Part shown: positions 35,971 to 44,049 of the stretch, one piece after another
Layout: every line of letters starts with the position of its first letter
Position numbering within the stretch: position 1 is the stretch's first letter
DNA from: Acidiluteibacter sp963716125
Lineage (GTDB): Bacteria; Bacteroidota; Bacteroidia; Flavobacteriales_E; Vicingaceae
Assembly (NCBI GenBank): GCA_963716125.1
Contig: OY970294.1
Location: 186,001 to 250,000 of the forward strand
Length of the DNA stretch: 64,000 nucleotides
Direction of reading: 5' to 3'
Program-made: the position numbers and the translations under genes
The notes under the pieces: model-generated
Told to the model about the DNA's origin: nothing
Seen by the model: the letters and a program-made list of their open reading frames with translations, nothing else
Databases searched by the model: none

Positions 35971-35995
35971 AGCCAACTTAAGGATTGGTTTTTTT
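35971..35995 (+). terminator. Weak terminator-like hairpin after the lipoprotein gene
   Basis: AGCCAA pairs with TTGGTT (one G-T) around CTTAAGGA, followed by a run of T. Short stem, so the call is tentative. Confidence 0.4.
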
Positions 35996-36026
35996 ATGGT
36001 GTAGGCTGCAAAAACAATATTGTTAA

Positions 36027-38003
36027 CTAATTCTTCACTAACTTTATTACCCGAAGATTCTCCTTATTTTGAAGCGTAACAAAATAAATGCCTTTTGAAT
36101 AATTAGATAAGTCTAATGCTATTTGTTTTGAATTTACATTTGAAATTTGTTGAACTAATTGTCCATCAATGCTGTTTACCTTTAGGTTGACATCTAAATG
36201 ATTACTCCCTAAATCGATAGTCACTTTTCCATTGGTTGGGTTGGGATATAATCTTACTGCACTAAACTTATTTTCATGCAAACCAACTACAATCATATTA
36301 TAGCATTGAGAAGTATCTGTACAGCCATTTTTACCAACAATTACCGCATAATTTCCAGTAGTTGTTGGATTAAAAAATTGATTATTTTGTCCAGCTATTG
36401 GAGCAAAATTATTAGTACAATCTACCCATTGGTAGCTTGCTGAAAAAGCATTAGCAGTCAAACTATTCGATAAAACGCTTACACTTGTATCTACTTTTTT
36501 AACAGTTAGATTAATAGTAATAATACTGTCACAATTGTTTGAATTGGATATTGTATCATTATAAATTCCAGAATTTATCCAATTGTACATACCACTTGGA
36601 GAAATATAATTGAGACATACAATGGGAGAGATTGTATCTCTTGAATTATTTACAGTAAGATTAACTGTTATTACACTATCACAGCCTGTTGCATTGGGAA
36701 CTACTTCTTTGTATATTCCTGATTTATTCCAAATATAATTACCACTAGGAGAGATAAATTGGTTACAGACTGTTTGTGAAAAAGTAGCATAAGTAGAAGA
36801 GGTAGAATCACAAAAAGATATCACAATTGAAGCACCAAAAGGCACTTGAATTAAACGACCTAAAGGATCACCAATTCCTATTGAATTTGTATCGACCATA
36901 CTTATATTATACCCTATACGTGTCATTCCTACGTAATTTAACATATCATTGCCTTTTTGAATCCAAACACTTCCATTCCATTTAAAAACTCGCACTCGTC
37001 CATTGCCATCACCAGGTTCACCTATTGCAATTGTATTAGAGTCGGGCATACTGACACCCGAACCTAAAAAATAACCTGCAGAACTACCTTTTATATCAAT
37101 TCCTTTTTGTATCCAAGAAGTGCCGTTCCACTTATAAATTATTGTTCTTCCTGCACTATTACCGTTCGAATTATTGTTATAAGGTGTACCAATAGCAAGA
37201 GTACTAGAATCTGGCATGCTTAAAGCACTTCCTATTTGATTATTACCTGTACCACCATCAAAATCAATTCCTTTTTGTATCCAAGAACTTCCATTCCATT
37301 TATAAATTCTTACTTGACCAGAATTATTCCCATTTCCATCATTATTAGGAGCTCCTATTGCAATAGTGTTACTATCAGGCATGCATACTACCATGCCAGA
37401 TGAATCATTTTTTGCTTCTCCATCAATATCCAAACCTTTTCTAATCCATGAAGAACCATTCCATTTGTAAATTCGAACATGTCCAGAGTTAATTCCATAG
37501 CCATTGTTATTAGGTGCTCCTATTGCTACAGTATTGCTGTCCGGCATGCTAACAGAAACGCCAGAGTTATCATTTGCATTTTCACCATTGATATCTAATC
37601 CCTTCTGTAGCCAAGCTGTTCCATTCCATCTATAAATTCGAGTATGACCAGAATTATTGCCATATCCATCATTATACGGAGCACCTATTGCAACAGTGTT
37701 GGCATCAGGCATGCTAACAGACGAACCTGATTGATCATCAATAGCTTCGCCATTTATATCAATTCCTTTTTGAATCCAAGAAAGACCGTTCCAATTATAA
37801 ATGCGCACATGTCCTGATTTATTGCCATTACCATCGTTACGAGGAGCTCCAATAGCCATTGTATTAGCGTCACCCATACTTACAGACCAACCTGAAAAAT
37901 CATTAAATATTTCTCCATAGATGTTTGATCCTTTTTGTGATTGTCCTAATAATTGTATGGAGCTAATAATTAAAAGAGTGCTTAAAGTGATAATTGCTTT
38001 CAT
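36027..38003 (-). CDS. T9SS-exported FG-GAP-like beta-propeller protein (paralogue 1)
   Basis: A 658-residue secreted protein. A signal peptide is followed by about seven ~45-residue repeats of the form IAIGAPNNDGNGNNSGQVR-IYKWNGSSWIQKG, predicting a beta-propeller. A middle region has two CDS(V/I)ITVNLTV repeats (~440-520). The C-terminal ~80 residues (LYPNPTNGKVTIDLG ... SKGIYFVTLQ) are a T9SS sorting domain. It lies 84 bases from a same-length paralogue. Probably a surface protein; ligand unknown. Confidence 0.85.
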   Translation of the reverse strand: MKAIITLSTLLIISSIQLLGQSQKGSNIYGEIFNDFSGWSVSMGDANTMAIGAPRNDGNGNKSGHVRIYNWNGLSWIQKGIDINGEAIDDQSGSSVSMPDANTVAIGAPYNDGYGNNSGHTRIYRWNGTAWLQKGLDINGENANDNSGVSVSMPDSNTVAIGAPNNNGYGINSGHVRIYKWNGSSWIRKGLDIDGEAKNDSSGMVVCMPDSNTIAIGAPNNDGNGNNSGQVRIYKWNGSSWIQKGIDFDGGTGNNQIGSALSMPDSSTLAIGTPYNNNSNGNSAGRTIIYKWNGTSWIQKGIDIKGSSAGYFLGSGVSMPDSNTIAIGEPGDGNGRVRVFKWNGSVWIQKGNDMLNYVGMTRIGYNISMVDTNSIGIGDPLGRLIQVPFGASIVISFCDSTSSTYATFSQTVCNQFISPSGNYIWNKSGIYKEVVPNATGCDSVITVNLTVNNSRDTISPIVCLNYISPSGMYNWINSGIYNDTISNSNNCDSIITINLTVKKVDTSVSVLSNSLTANAFSASYQWVDCTNNFAPIAGQNNQFFNPTTTGNYAVIVGKNGCTDTSQCYNMIVVGLHENKFSAVRLYPNPTNGKVTIDLGSNHLDVNLKVNSIDGQLVQQISNVNSKQIALDLSNYSKGIYFVTLQNKENLRVIKLVKN

Positions 38004-38087
38004 AAAATAATGTTATTTAGCTATTTTGAGATAGTTTTGTTTTTTCTTTAAAGTAGTTTGGTGATTGTATTTTAATACTTTATATAT

Positions 38088-40064
38088 TTAACTCTTCACC
38101 AACTTAATTACCCGAAGATTCTCCTTATTTTGAAGCGTAACAAAATAAATTCCTTTTGAATAATTTGATAAGTCTAATGCTATTTGTTTTGAATTTACAT
38201 TAAAGATTTGTTCAACTAATTGTCCATGAATACTGTTCACTTTTAAGTTGACACCTAAATTATTGCTTCCTAAATCAATAGTTACTTTTCCATTGGTTGG
38301 GTTGGGATATAATCTTACTGCACTAAACCTATTTTCATGCAAACCAACTACTATCACATTATAACATTGAGAAGTATCTGTACAGCCATTTTTACCAACA
38401 ATTACAGCATAATTTCCAGTAGATGTCGGTCTAAAAAATTGATTATTTTCACCAACTATTGGAGTGAAATTATTAGTACAATCCACCCATTGGTAGCTTG
38501 CGGAAAAAGCATTTGCAGCCAAACTATTCGATAAAACGCTTACACTTGTATCTACTTTTTTAACAGTTAAATTAATAGTGATGATACTATCACAATTTTT
38601 TGAATTGGGTATTGTATCATTATAAGTTCCTGAATTGATCCAATTATATTTAGCACTTGGAGAAATATAATTGAAACATGCTATAGGTGAAATTGTATCA
38701 TTTGTGTTGTTAACGGTGAGATTAACGGTTATTACACTATCACATCCTGCATTGTTGAGTATAACTTCCTTATAAGTACCTGATTGAGCCCAAAGATAGT
38801 TGCCACTTGGTGAGGAATATGGATTACATACTGTAGGAGAAATTGTAGAAGTAGTAAGTGTATTACAAAAAGTAAACACTTGTGTAATTTTACCCATTCC
38901 TGGAATAAAAGTTCGCGTCCCGATTCCAACAACATTAGTGTCTGGCATACTTACATCTGTCCCAAAACTACCACCAATTACTTCACCTTCAATATTAATC
39001 CCTTTCTGATTCCAAGTAGAACCATTCCATTTGTAAATTTGAACATAACCTACTTGTGAACTACTCGCTAAACCATATGGAGAACTTACTGCAAATGTAT
39101 TAGAATCAGCCATACTTACAGAAAAACCCAATTGAGTGTTAGCTGTATCACCTTCAATATCTATACCTTTTTGAATCCATGCATTACCATTCCATTTATA
39201 AATACGTACAAGACCGGCATCAGGTCCATTTCCATTATTTCTAGGAGTTCCAATTGCAACCGTATTTGAATCAGACATACTCACTGGTTTCCCTGTATTT
39301 CCACCCCCAACCATTCCATCTAAGTCTAACCCTTTTTGAATCCATGCATTACCATTCCATTTGAAAATACTAACAAATCCTGGATTATTAACATTTCCAT
39401 AAAGAGCTCCAATAGCAACAGTATTAGTATCGGGCATACTTACAGACCAGCCAAGTGAAAATGACAAATTTCGTACAATATCTATACCCTTTTGAATCCA
39501 AGAAATGCCATTCCATTTATAAATACGAACAGTACCATAACCACCAATAGCACCTATAGCACCAATAGCAACTGTATTCGAATCAGGCATACTTATAGAA
39601 TAGCCTGATTTGTCATTTGCATTCTTTCCATTAATATCTGCTCCTTTCTGTATCCACGAAACTCCATTCCATCTATAAATACGAGCATAACCCGGATTTA
39701 TACCGCTCCCATTTTGTTCTATCGCACCAATCGCAATAGTATTGCCATCTGACATACTTACAGACCTTCCTAATAAATCATTAGCGTCTTTCCCATTAAT
39801 ATCCTGACCTTTTTGATTCCAATACAAGCCATCCCATGTAAAAATTTTTACTAAACCTGCATCTTGTTTATAAACTGTGCCATTCGAAATATCGTAGCGA
39901 GGTTCTCCAATGGCAAGGGTATAAGCATTCGGCATGCTGATGCTGCGAGTAAAATTTCGAGTGCTATATGGTGTAAGTATATCTAAGCCTTTTTGACCTT
40001 GAGCAAATAAAGAGATGGAGCTTTTTAATAATAGTGGGATTAAGAAGTATAGTGCTTTTTTCAT
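38088..40064 (-). CDS. T9SS-exported FG-GAP-like beta-propeller protein (paralogue 2)
   Basis: Also 658 residues, with the same layout: signal peptide (MKKALYFLIPLLLKSSISLFA), propeller repeats with NTVAIGA and YKWNGxxWIQKG, CDS(V/I)ITVNLTV repeats and T9SS domain. The last ~200 residues are nearly identical to paralogue 1, whereas the propeller repeats differ much more. This is a tandem duplication with either rapid propeller change or homogenised 3' ends. Confidence 0.85.
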   Translation of the reverse strand: MKKALYFLIPLLLKSSISLFAQGQKGLDILTPYSTRNFTRSISMPNAYTLAIGEPRYDISNGTVYKQDAGLVKIFTWDGLYWNQKGQDINGKDANDLLGRSVSMSDGNTIAIGAIEQNGSGINPGYARIYRWNGVSWIQKGADINGKNANDKSGYSISMPDSNTVAIGAIGAIGGYGTVRIYKWNGISWIQKGIDIVRNLSFSLGWSVSMPDTNTVAIGALYGNVNNPGFVSIFKWNGNAWIQKGLDLDGMVGGGNTGKPVSMSDSNTVAIGTPRNNGNGPDAGLVRIYKWNGNAWIQKGIDIEGDTANTQLGFSVSMADSNTFAVSSPYGLASSSQVGYVQIYKWNGSTWNQKGINIEGEVIGGSFGTDVSMPDTNVVGIGTRTFIPGMGKITQVFTFCNTLTTSTISPTVCNPYSSPSGNYLWAQSGTYKEVILNNAGCDSVITVNLTVNNTNDTISPIACFNYISPSAKYNWINSGTYNDTIPNSKNCDSIITINLTVKKVDTSVSVLSNSLAANAFSASYQWVDCTNNFTPIVGENNQFFRPTSTGNYAVIVGKNGCTDTSQCYNVIVVGLHENRFSAVRLYPNPTNGKVTIDLGSNNLGVNLKVNSIHGQLVEQIFNVNSKQIALDLSNYSKGIYFVTLQNKENLRVIKLVKS

Positions 40065-40190
40065 GGGTTTAAATTTTTACATGGCTAAATTAAGGTAATT
40101 TATTAATTTTACTTAAAATCAAATTCATAAACATCTAAAGTTTAACATAATTATTTTTATGGTGTAAAGTGGGAATATGAATAATTCATG

Positions 40191-40262
40191 AATTCAAAAT
40201 GAATATCTTTGGTTAAAGTATTCAATATTCTTTCTAAGAATACGATGTATTCGCTAAGGAAC
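40191..40262. repeat. 72-bp direct repeat flanking hicAB, left copy
   Basis: Begins AATTCAAAATGAATATCTTT and ends near GTATTCGCTAAGGAA. It matches 40984-41055 with a few substitutions and one indel. It lies about 80 bases before hicA. Confidence 0.8.
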
Positions 40263-40310
40263 GGGGAAAAATTTTTGAGATTTATTTCTTTAACTAATAA
40301 TTAATGTGCT

Positions 40311-40318
40311 TATATTTG
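40311..40318 (+). promoter_or_regulatory. Candidate -7 box of hicAB
   Basis: TATATTTG fits TAnnTTTG and lies 25 bases before the hicA ATG. No good -33 box at standard spacing. Confidence 0.4.
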
Positions 40319-40343
40319 CAACTAAATATAGTTACACTCGTTT

Positions 40344-40586
40344 ATGAGTAAAAAGAGGAAATTAATTGAGCGTTTTTTGAAATTGCCTAAAGATTTTCAT
40401 TTCGATGAAGCATTGAATCTTCTAGGTTATTTTGGATTTGAAGAAGTTAAAAAAGGAAAAACTTCAGGTTCAAGAGTAAAGTTTGAAAATGCAGTTGGTG
40501 TTCTAATTATGCTTCATAAACCACATCCAAGTTGAATAATGAAGCACTATCAATTAAAACAAATAAAAGAAACGTTGGAATTATGA
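40344..40586 (+). pseudogene. hicA: HicA toxin gene with in-frame TGA at codon 64
   Basis: HicA-family mRNA interferase: LIERFLKLPKDFHFDEALNLL, then KTSGSRVKFENA and IMLHKPHPS are family traits. A TGA at 40533-40535 (codon 64) stops the frame, but the same frame continues IMKHYQLKQIKETLEL to a TGA that overlaps the hicB ATG (ATGA), exactly as in intact hicAB pairs. The lost ~16 residues are the C-terminal helix. The toxin is therefore probably inactive or altered. Confidence 0.8.
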
Positions 40587-40921
40587 ATTATTTAGAGTAC
40601 AAAGGTTACAGCGGTAGTATTGAATACAGCAAAGAAGATGGATTGCTTTATGGTCAAGTATTGGGTATTAGAGGTCTTATTTCTTACGAAGGAGAAACAG
40701 GCAAAGAATTAGAATCGGATTTTAATGAAGCAATTAATGTTTATTTAAAAGATTGCAAATCAAAAGGCAAAACGCCTGAAAAAGCATTTAAGGGAAGTTT
40801 TAATGTCCGAATCCCATCCACATTACACCAAAAGGCAGCTTTATTAGCAATGGAAAGTAAAGTGTCTTTAAACAACCTTGTTGCGGAATCAATTCGTATT
40901 AGAGTGATGAAGGGTGCATGA
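40583..40921 (+). CDS. hicB: HicB family antitoxin
   Basis: From ATG at 40583 (MNYLEYKGYSGSIEYS) the protein has 112 residues: a degenerate RNase H-like domain (GLLYGQVLGIRGLISYEGETGKELESDF) and a C-terminal ribbon-helix-helix (FNVRIPSTLHQKAALLAMES) that would bind the hicAB operator. A reading from 40532 would lie inside hicA and is less likely. It is intact while hicA is interrupted. Confidence 0.85.
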   Translation: MNYLEYKGYSGSIEYSKEDGLLYGQVLGIRGLISYEGETGKELESDFNEAINVYLKDCKSKGKTPEKAFKGSFNVRIPSTLHQKAALLAMESKVSLNNLVAESIRIRVMKGA

Positions 40922-40983
40922 TGAAAATAAGAATCAGGAGAACATATTCAATTTTAAGGTTTGCTATCTAAAATTATACTTCA

Positions 40984-41055
40984 AATTCAAAATGAATATC
41001 TTTGGTTGATGTATTCAATATTCTTTTCTAAGAATACGATGTAATCGCACAGGAA
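40984..41055. repeat. 72-bp direct repeat flanking hicAB, right copy
   Basis: Matches 40191-40262 (AATTCAAAATGAATATCTTT and AAGAATACGATGTA are kept). It ends about 18 bases before the DUF1016 start, so the pair brackets the hicAB module precisely. Confidence 0.8.
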
Positions 41056-41072
41056 TAGAGAAGTTCAAAATT

Positions 41073-42110
41073 ATGGCAGAGAATTTTCCAAAAAAAATAA
41101 TAGATGTGCTTTACAATGAAGTAAAGCAAGTTATAGAAGAATCAAGAAATTCCGCTTATCGGGCTGCCAACTTTGCTATGGTACAAGCCTATTGGAATAT
41201 TGGAAAATTAATTGTTGAGGAAGAGCAAAATGGAGAACAAAGAGCAGAATACGGAGAAGCTTTGTTAGAGGAACTATCAGAAAAACTAACTAAAGAATAC
41301 AAAAAAGGATTTAGTAACCGAAATTTAAGACATATTCGACAGTTTTACAGAACATTCCCAAAATGGAACGCAGTGCGTTCCGAATTGAGTTGGACACATT
41401 ATCGTTTGCTTTTAAGTGTTGAAGATGAAAATGCTCGGCAATTTTACTTGCAAGAAGCAATTGACTGTAATTGGAGTACAAGAAGCCTTGAACGACAAAT
41501 AAACAATCTTTATTATCAGAGAATGGTAATGAGCAGAAATGAAAAAGGAGTTAAAGATGAAGCCATTCAAAAGACCAATCAAGAAAAAGCAAGCGACATT
41601 ATTAAAGATCCTTACGTTTTAGAGTTTTTAGGCTTAAAAGGTAATCCTAACTTTAGAGAAAGTGAGTTAGAACAAGCTATTATTGACAAGTTGCAAGATT
41701 TTTTATTAGAACTTGGTAAGGGCTTTGCTTTTGTTGGCAGACAACACCGATTAACTACCGAAACAGGCAAGCATTTTTACGCTGACTTGGTATTTTATAA
41801 TTACATCTTGAAATGTTTTTTAATAATCGATCTTAAGACAACAGAATTGAGCCATCAGGACATTGGACAAATGGATATGTATGTTCGTTATTTTGAAGAT
41901 AAAGTGAGAAAGGAAAACGACAATCCAACCATAGGGCTAGTTCTCTGCACTAAAAAAGACAGCACCGTTGTAAAGTACAGTCTGCTGAACGACAGCAAGC
42001 AAATTTTTGCCTCTAAATATATGACCTACTTGCCAACAGAAAAAGAATTGAAAAAAGAAATTGAAAGAGAGCGGAAAGCCATTGAAATGGAAAAGAAATT
42101 GAATAAATAG
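41073..42110 (+). CDS. DUF1016/YhcG family PD-(D/E)XK nuclease protein
   Basis: A 345-residue protein. The N-terminal DUF1016 helical domain (AYWNIGKLIVEEEQNGEQRAEYG, LRHIRQFYRTFP) is followed by a YhcG PD-(D/E)XK nuclease domain with YADLVFYNYILKCFLIIDLKT as the catalytic core (D...D-L-K). The family accompanies restriction and mobile loci; its precise role is unsettled. The gene is separated from hicB by the right-hand 72-bp repeat, whose left twin precedes hicA. Confidence 0.85.
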   Translation: MAENFPKKIIDVLYNEVKQVIEESRNSAYRAANFAMVQAYWNIGKLIVEEEQNGEQRAEYGEALLEELSEKLTKEYKKGFSNRNLRHIRQFYRTFPKWNAVRSELSWTHYRLLLSVEDENARQFYLQEAIDCNWSTRSLERQINNLYYQRMVMSRNEKGVKDEAIQKTNQEKASDIIKDPYVLEFLGLKGNPNFRESELEQAIIDKLQDFLLELGKGFAFVGRQHRLTTETGKHFYADLVFYNYILKCFLIIDLKTTELSHQDIGQMDMYVRYFEDKVRKENDNPTIGLVLCTKKDSTVVKYSLLNDSKQIFASKYMTYLPTEKELKKEIERERKAIEMEKKLNK

Positions 42111-42208
42111 AATCAGGAAAAGGAATATAAAAATTGTAGCTTCTTATTTAATAGATAATTGCTTCGCTTTATTTTTTAAATAACTAATATTTATCAACTA
42201 AACTCTTT

Positions 42209-42463
42209 TTATTCATAAATATTTTTTCAATGACCTAAGTTAATAACATCTACAACAAGTTGATCATCAAAAATATCATAAATGACTCTGTAATTCGCTA
42301 CACGAATACGATAACCATCGCGACCTCTTAGCTTTTTATATCCATTTGGTCTAGGATTATCGGAAAGTTGATAAATGGCTTTCTTTATTTTAGTATAAAA
42401 TGGTTCATTTAAATTTTTCAAAGTTTTTTAAGCCCCTTTCCTTATAAAGATTTGATAAGTCAT
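42209..42463 (-). pseudogene. RelE/ParE-type toxin gene with two in-frame stops
   Basis: Starts ATG at 42463, overlapping the antitoxin stop (TAATG), and reads MTYQIFIRKGA, TAA at codon 12 (42430-42428), then KTLKNLNEPFYTKIKKAIYQ, KLRGRDGYRIRVANYRVIYD, NLGH, TGA at codon 79 (42229-42227), KNIYE, TAA. A normal RelE continues through both sites (Gln- and Arg-like positions). Both are single C-to-T changes of CAA and CGA. The fold residues remain, but the toxin cannot be made whole. Confidence 0.8.
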
Positions 42464-42663
42464 TAGTTGTCATTTCGTTCCTTATCAATCATTTTAATTG
42501 CTTCATCAATTGGAATTGATGATTCATTAGATGCTTTCACTTTATCATAAAGTTTAATATCTTCAAACTCTTCTAATTCATCCATCATTTTATTATATTC
42601 TTTTATGGGAAGAATTATTGCTAGTTTCTGACCGTTATTATCTGTTATAAATTGAGTTCTCAT
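42463..42663 (-). CDS. Antitoxin of the RelE-type module
   Basis: A 66-residue protein, MRTQFITDNNGQKLAIILP at the N-terminus (a beta-strand/helix DNA-binding start seen in small Bacteroidota antitoxins) and an acidic C-terminal helix (IDEAIKMIDKERND) that would wrap the toxin. The stop overlaps the toxin ATG by one base. It is intact, unlike its toxin. Family assignment beyond RelB/Phd-like is unsure. Confidence 0.7.
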   Translation of the reverse strand: MRTQFITDNNGQKLAIILPIKEYNKMMDELEEFEDIKLYDKVKASNESSIPIDEAIKMIDKERNDN

Positions 42664-42870
42664 TTTCTTGTTGTTTTTTTGCCAAATGTTTAATAAAATT
42701 TTACACTATTAATCATTTCAGATTAAAGAAATCTAATAATTGGATGTTTGTAGAGTTCTTGCAAGCACCAGACAGTTTATTAATTCTTAGATAAAATTAA
42801 TAAATTTAACCCAATTTAAACCTTCACTAATTAAATAAATACAGTACGCTTTTAGTTTTATCAACACGTT

Positions 42871-42945
42871 CGCACGGACGTCTTCGTCCGTGAAAGTATT
42901 TTCGCAGGACTTTCTTATCTGTCCGACAGGCAGGCAGTCCTTATT
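42871..42945. repeat. Double-hairpin repeat, copy 2, with a nested insertion
   Basis: CGCACGGACGTCTTCGTCCGTG, then AGTATTTTCGCA and GGACTT. The second hairpin is interrupted by about 23 bases containing CTGTCCGACAGGCAG, itself an imperfect palindrome, before AGTCC resumes. It lies in a 552-base gap (42664-43215) that holds no gene. Confidence 0.65.
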
Positions 42946-42992
42946 TATGTTTATTTACCATAAAACTATTCCCTTGCAATTACACCTTTCTC

Positions 42993-43026
42993 TCGCATTT
43001 GCATCATGTGATTAATTGGTCATCAA
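42993..43026. repeat. Palindromic repeat with TGATTAATTGGTCATCAA tail, copy 2
   Basis: CTCGCATTTGCATCATGTGA followed by TTAATTGGTCATCAA, matching 33985-34027 with substitutions in the hairpin part. Confidence 0.55.
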
Positions 43027-43215
43027 CCTAATTCCGCTAGAATAATATAATCCCTAAAGCTAAACTCTTCTGGGGTTTTTAAATTAATAATTTCTTTGTT
43101 CACTAAGCCGACTTCTTTCTACATCACAAAGACTTTTTATAATTACGATTATCGACCCATTTAAATTTCTTTGCAATCCCTGAGATTTTCATTCTCTTTG
43201 CAAAAAATTTCAATA

Positions 43216-43821
43216 ATGAATAATGTCCTTTTTACACTCGATTTATTAGGAACATTTGTGTTTGCTATTTCAGGTGTTATTTCTGCTGCCAATAAAAAGC
43301 TAGATCTTTTTGGAGCCTTATTTTTAGGTTTTATAACAGCAGTGGGCGGCGGTACAGTGCGAGATTTATTGTTGGGCGTTAGTCCTGTGAGTTGGATTAC
43401 TGATACTTACTATTTATTCATTATTATTTTGGCAGTTACAGTAACTTATATTTTCAAAAAACAAGTGCTGAAACTAAGAAAAACACTCTTTTTCTTTGAT
43501 ACTGTCGGAATTGGTGTATTCACTATTTTGGGTTTGCAAAAAGCACTAATATTAGACTTAAGTCCTATTGTAGCTGTAATTATGGGAACTTTTTCAGCTG
43601 TTTTAGGTGGCGTCATCCGAGATACTTTAGTGAATGATATTCCCTTAATATTTAGAAATGAAATCTATGCAACCGCCTGTTTGATAGGTGCTTCATTTTT
43701 CCTTTTACTCCAATATTTTTATCCAAACTTTGAACTAAATTCAGCAATAACCATCTTGCTAATTATTACCATTCGGATTCTTTCTGTAAAATTTAAAATT
43801 GGTTTACCGAAAGTGAATTAA
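43216..43821 (+). CDS. TRIC/UPF0126 family membrane protein
   Basis: About 201 residues from ATG at 43216 (MNNVLFTLDLLGTFVFAISG), the natural family start; the longer reading from 43171 adds a non-hydrophobic leader. Two tandem glycine-rich halves carry the signatures TAVGGGTVRDLLLG and SAVLGGVIRDTLVND, typical of prokaryotic trimeric intracellular cation channels. Six to seven membrane helices. It probably conducts monovalent cations; physiological role unknown. Confidence 0.85.
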   Translation: MNNVLFTLDLLGTFVFAISGVISAANKKLDLFGALFLGFITAVGGGTVRDLLLGVSPVSWITDTYYLFIIILAVTVTYIFKKQVLKLRKTLFFFDTVGIGVFTILGLQKALILDLSPIVAVIMGTFSAVLGGVIRDTLVNDIPLIFRNEIYATACLIGASFFLLLQYFYPNFELNSAITILLIITIRILSVKFKIGLPKVN

Positions 43822-43875
43822 TAACCAGGATAATTACAAATAGCCTTCGAATCACAGAATGGAAGTCCCGTTCAA

Positions 43876-43926
43876 GCGGACGTCTTCGTCCGTGCTTATA
43901 TTTTTGTAGGACTTTTAGTCCGTTTA
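43876..43926. repeat. Double-hairpin repeat (GGACGTCTTCGTCC family), copy 3
   Basis: GCGGACGTCTTCGTCCG, then TGCTTATATTTTTGTA, then GGACTTTTAGTCC and GTTTAATA. The intact two-hairpin form, 55 bases after the TRIC gene. Nothing else is seen in 43822-44049. Confidence 0.75.
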
Positions 43927-44049
43927 ATATAAAAGTGGCAGAATGCTACTCATTCTAAATGAAAGAGAGTATGTAATGAATATAAATAATTATCTTATAA
44001 TCAAAAACTTAAATTCTGAGCAAACAGGTTAAAATAGATGATAATAGCT

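Noticed and set aside
40532..40921. hicB starting at 40532
   Set aside because: That start lies inside the hicA frame before its C-terminal codons; the ATGA overlap at 40583 is the family arrangement.
25887..42463. Stop-codon reassignment to explain in-frame TAA/TGA in sdhB, hicA and the RelE-type gene
   Set aside because: TAA and TGA both end many intact genes here (TGA ends the PrsW-like gene, TAA ends acnA and others), so local mutation or error explains them better.
42664..43215. Hidden small gene in the 552-base gap
   Set aside because: Only repeats and AT-rich sequence are seen; no frame with a convincing start and composition.
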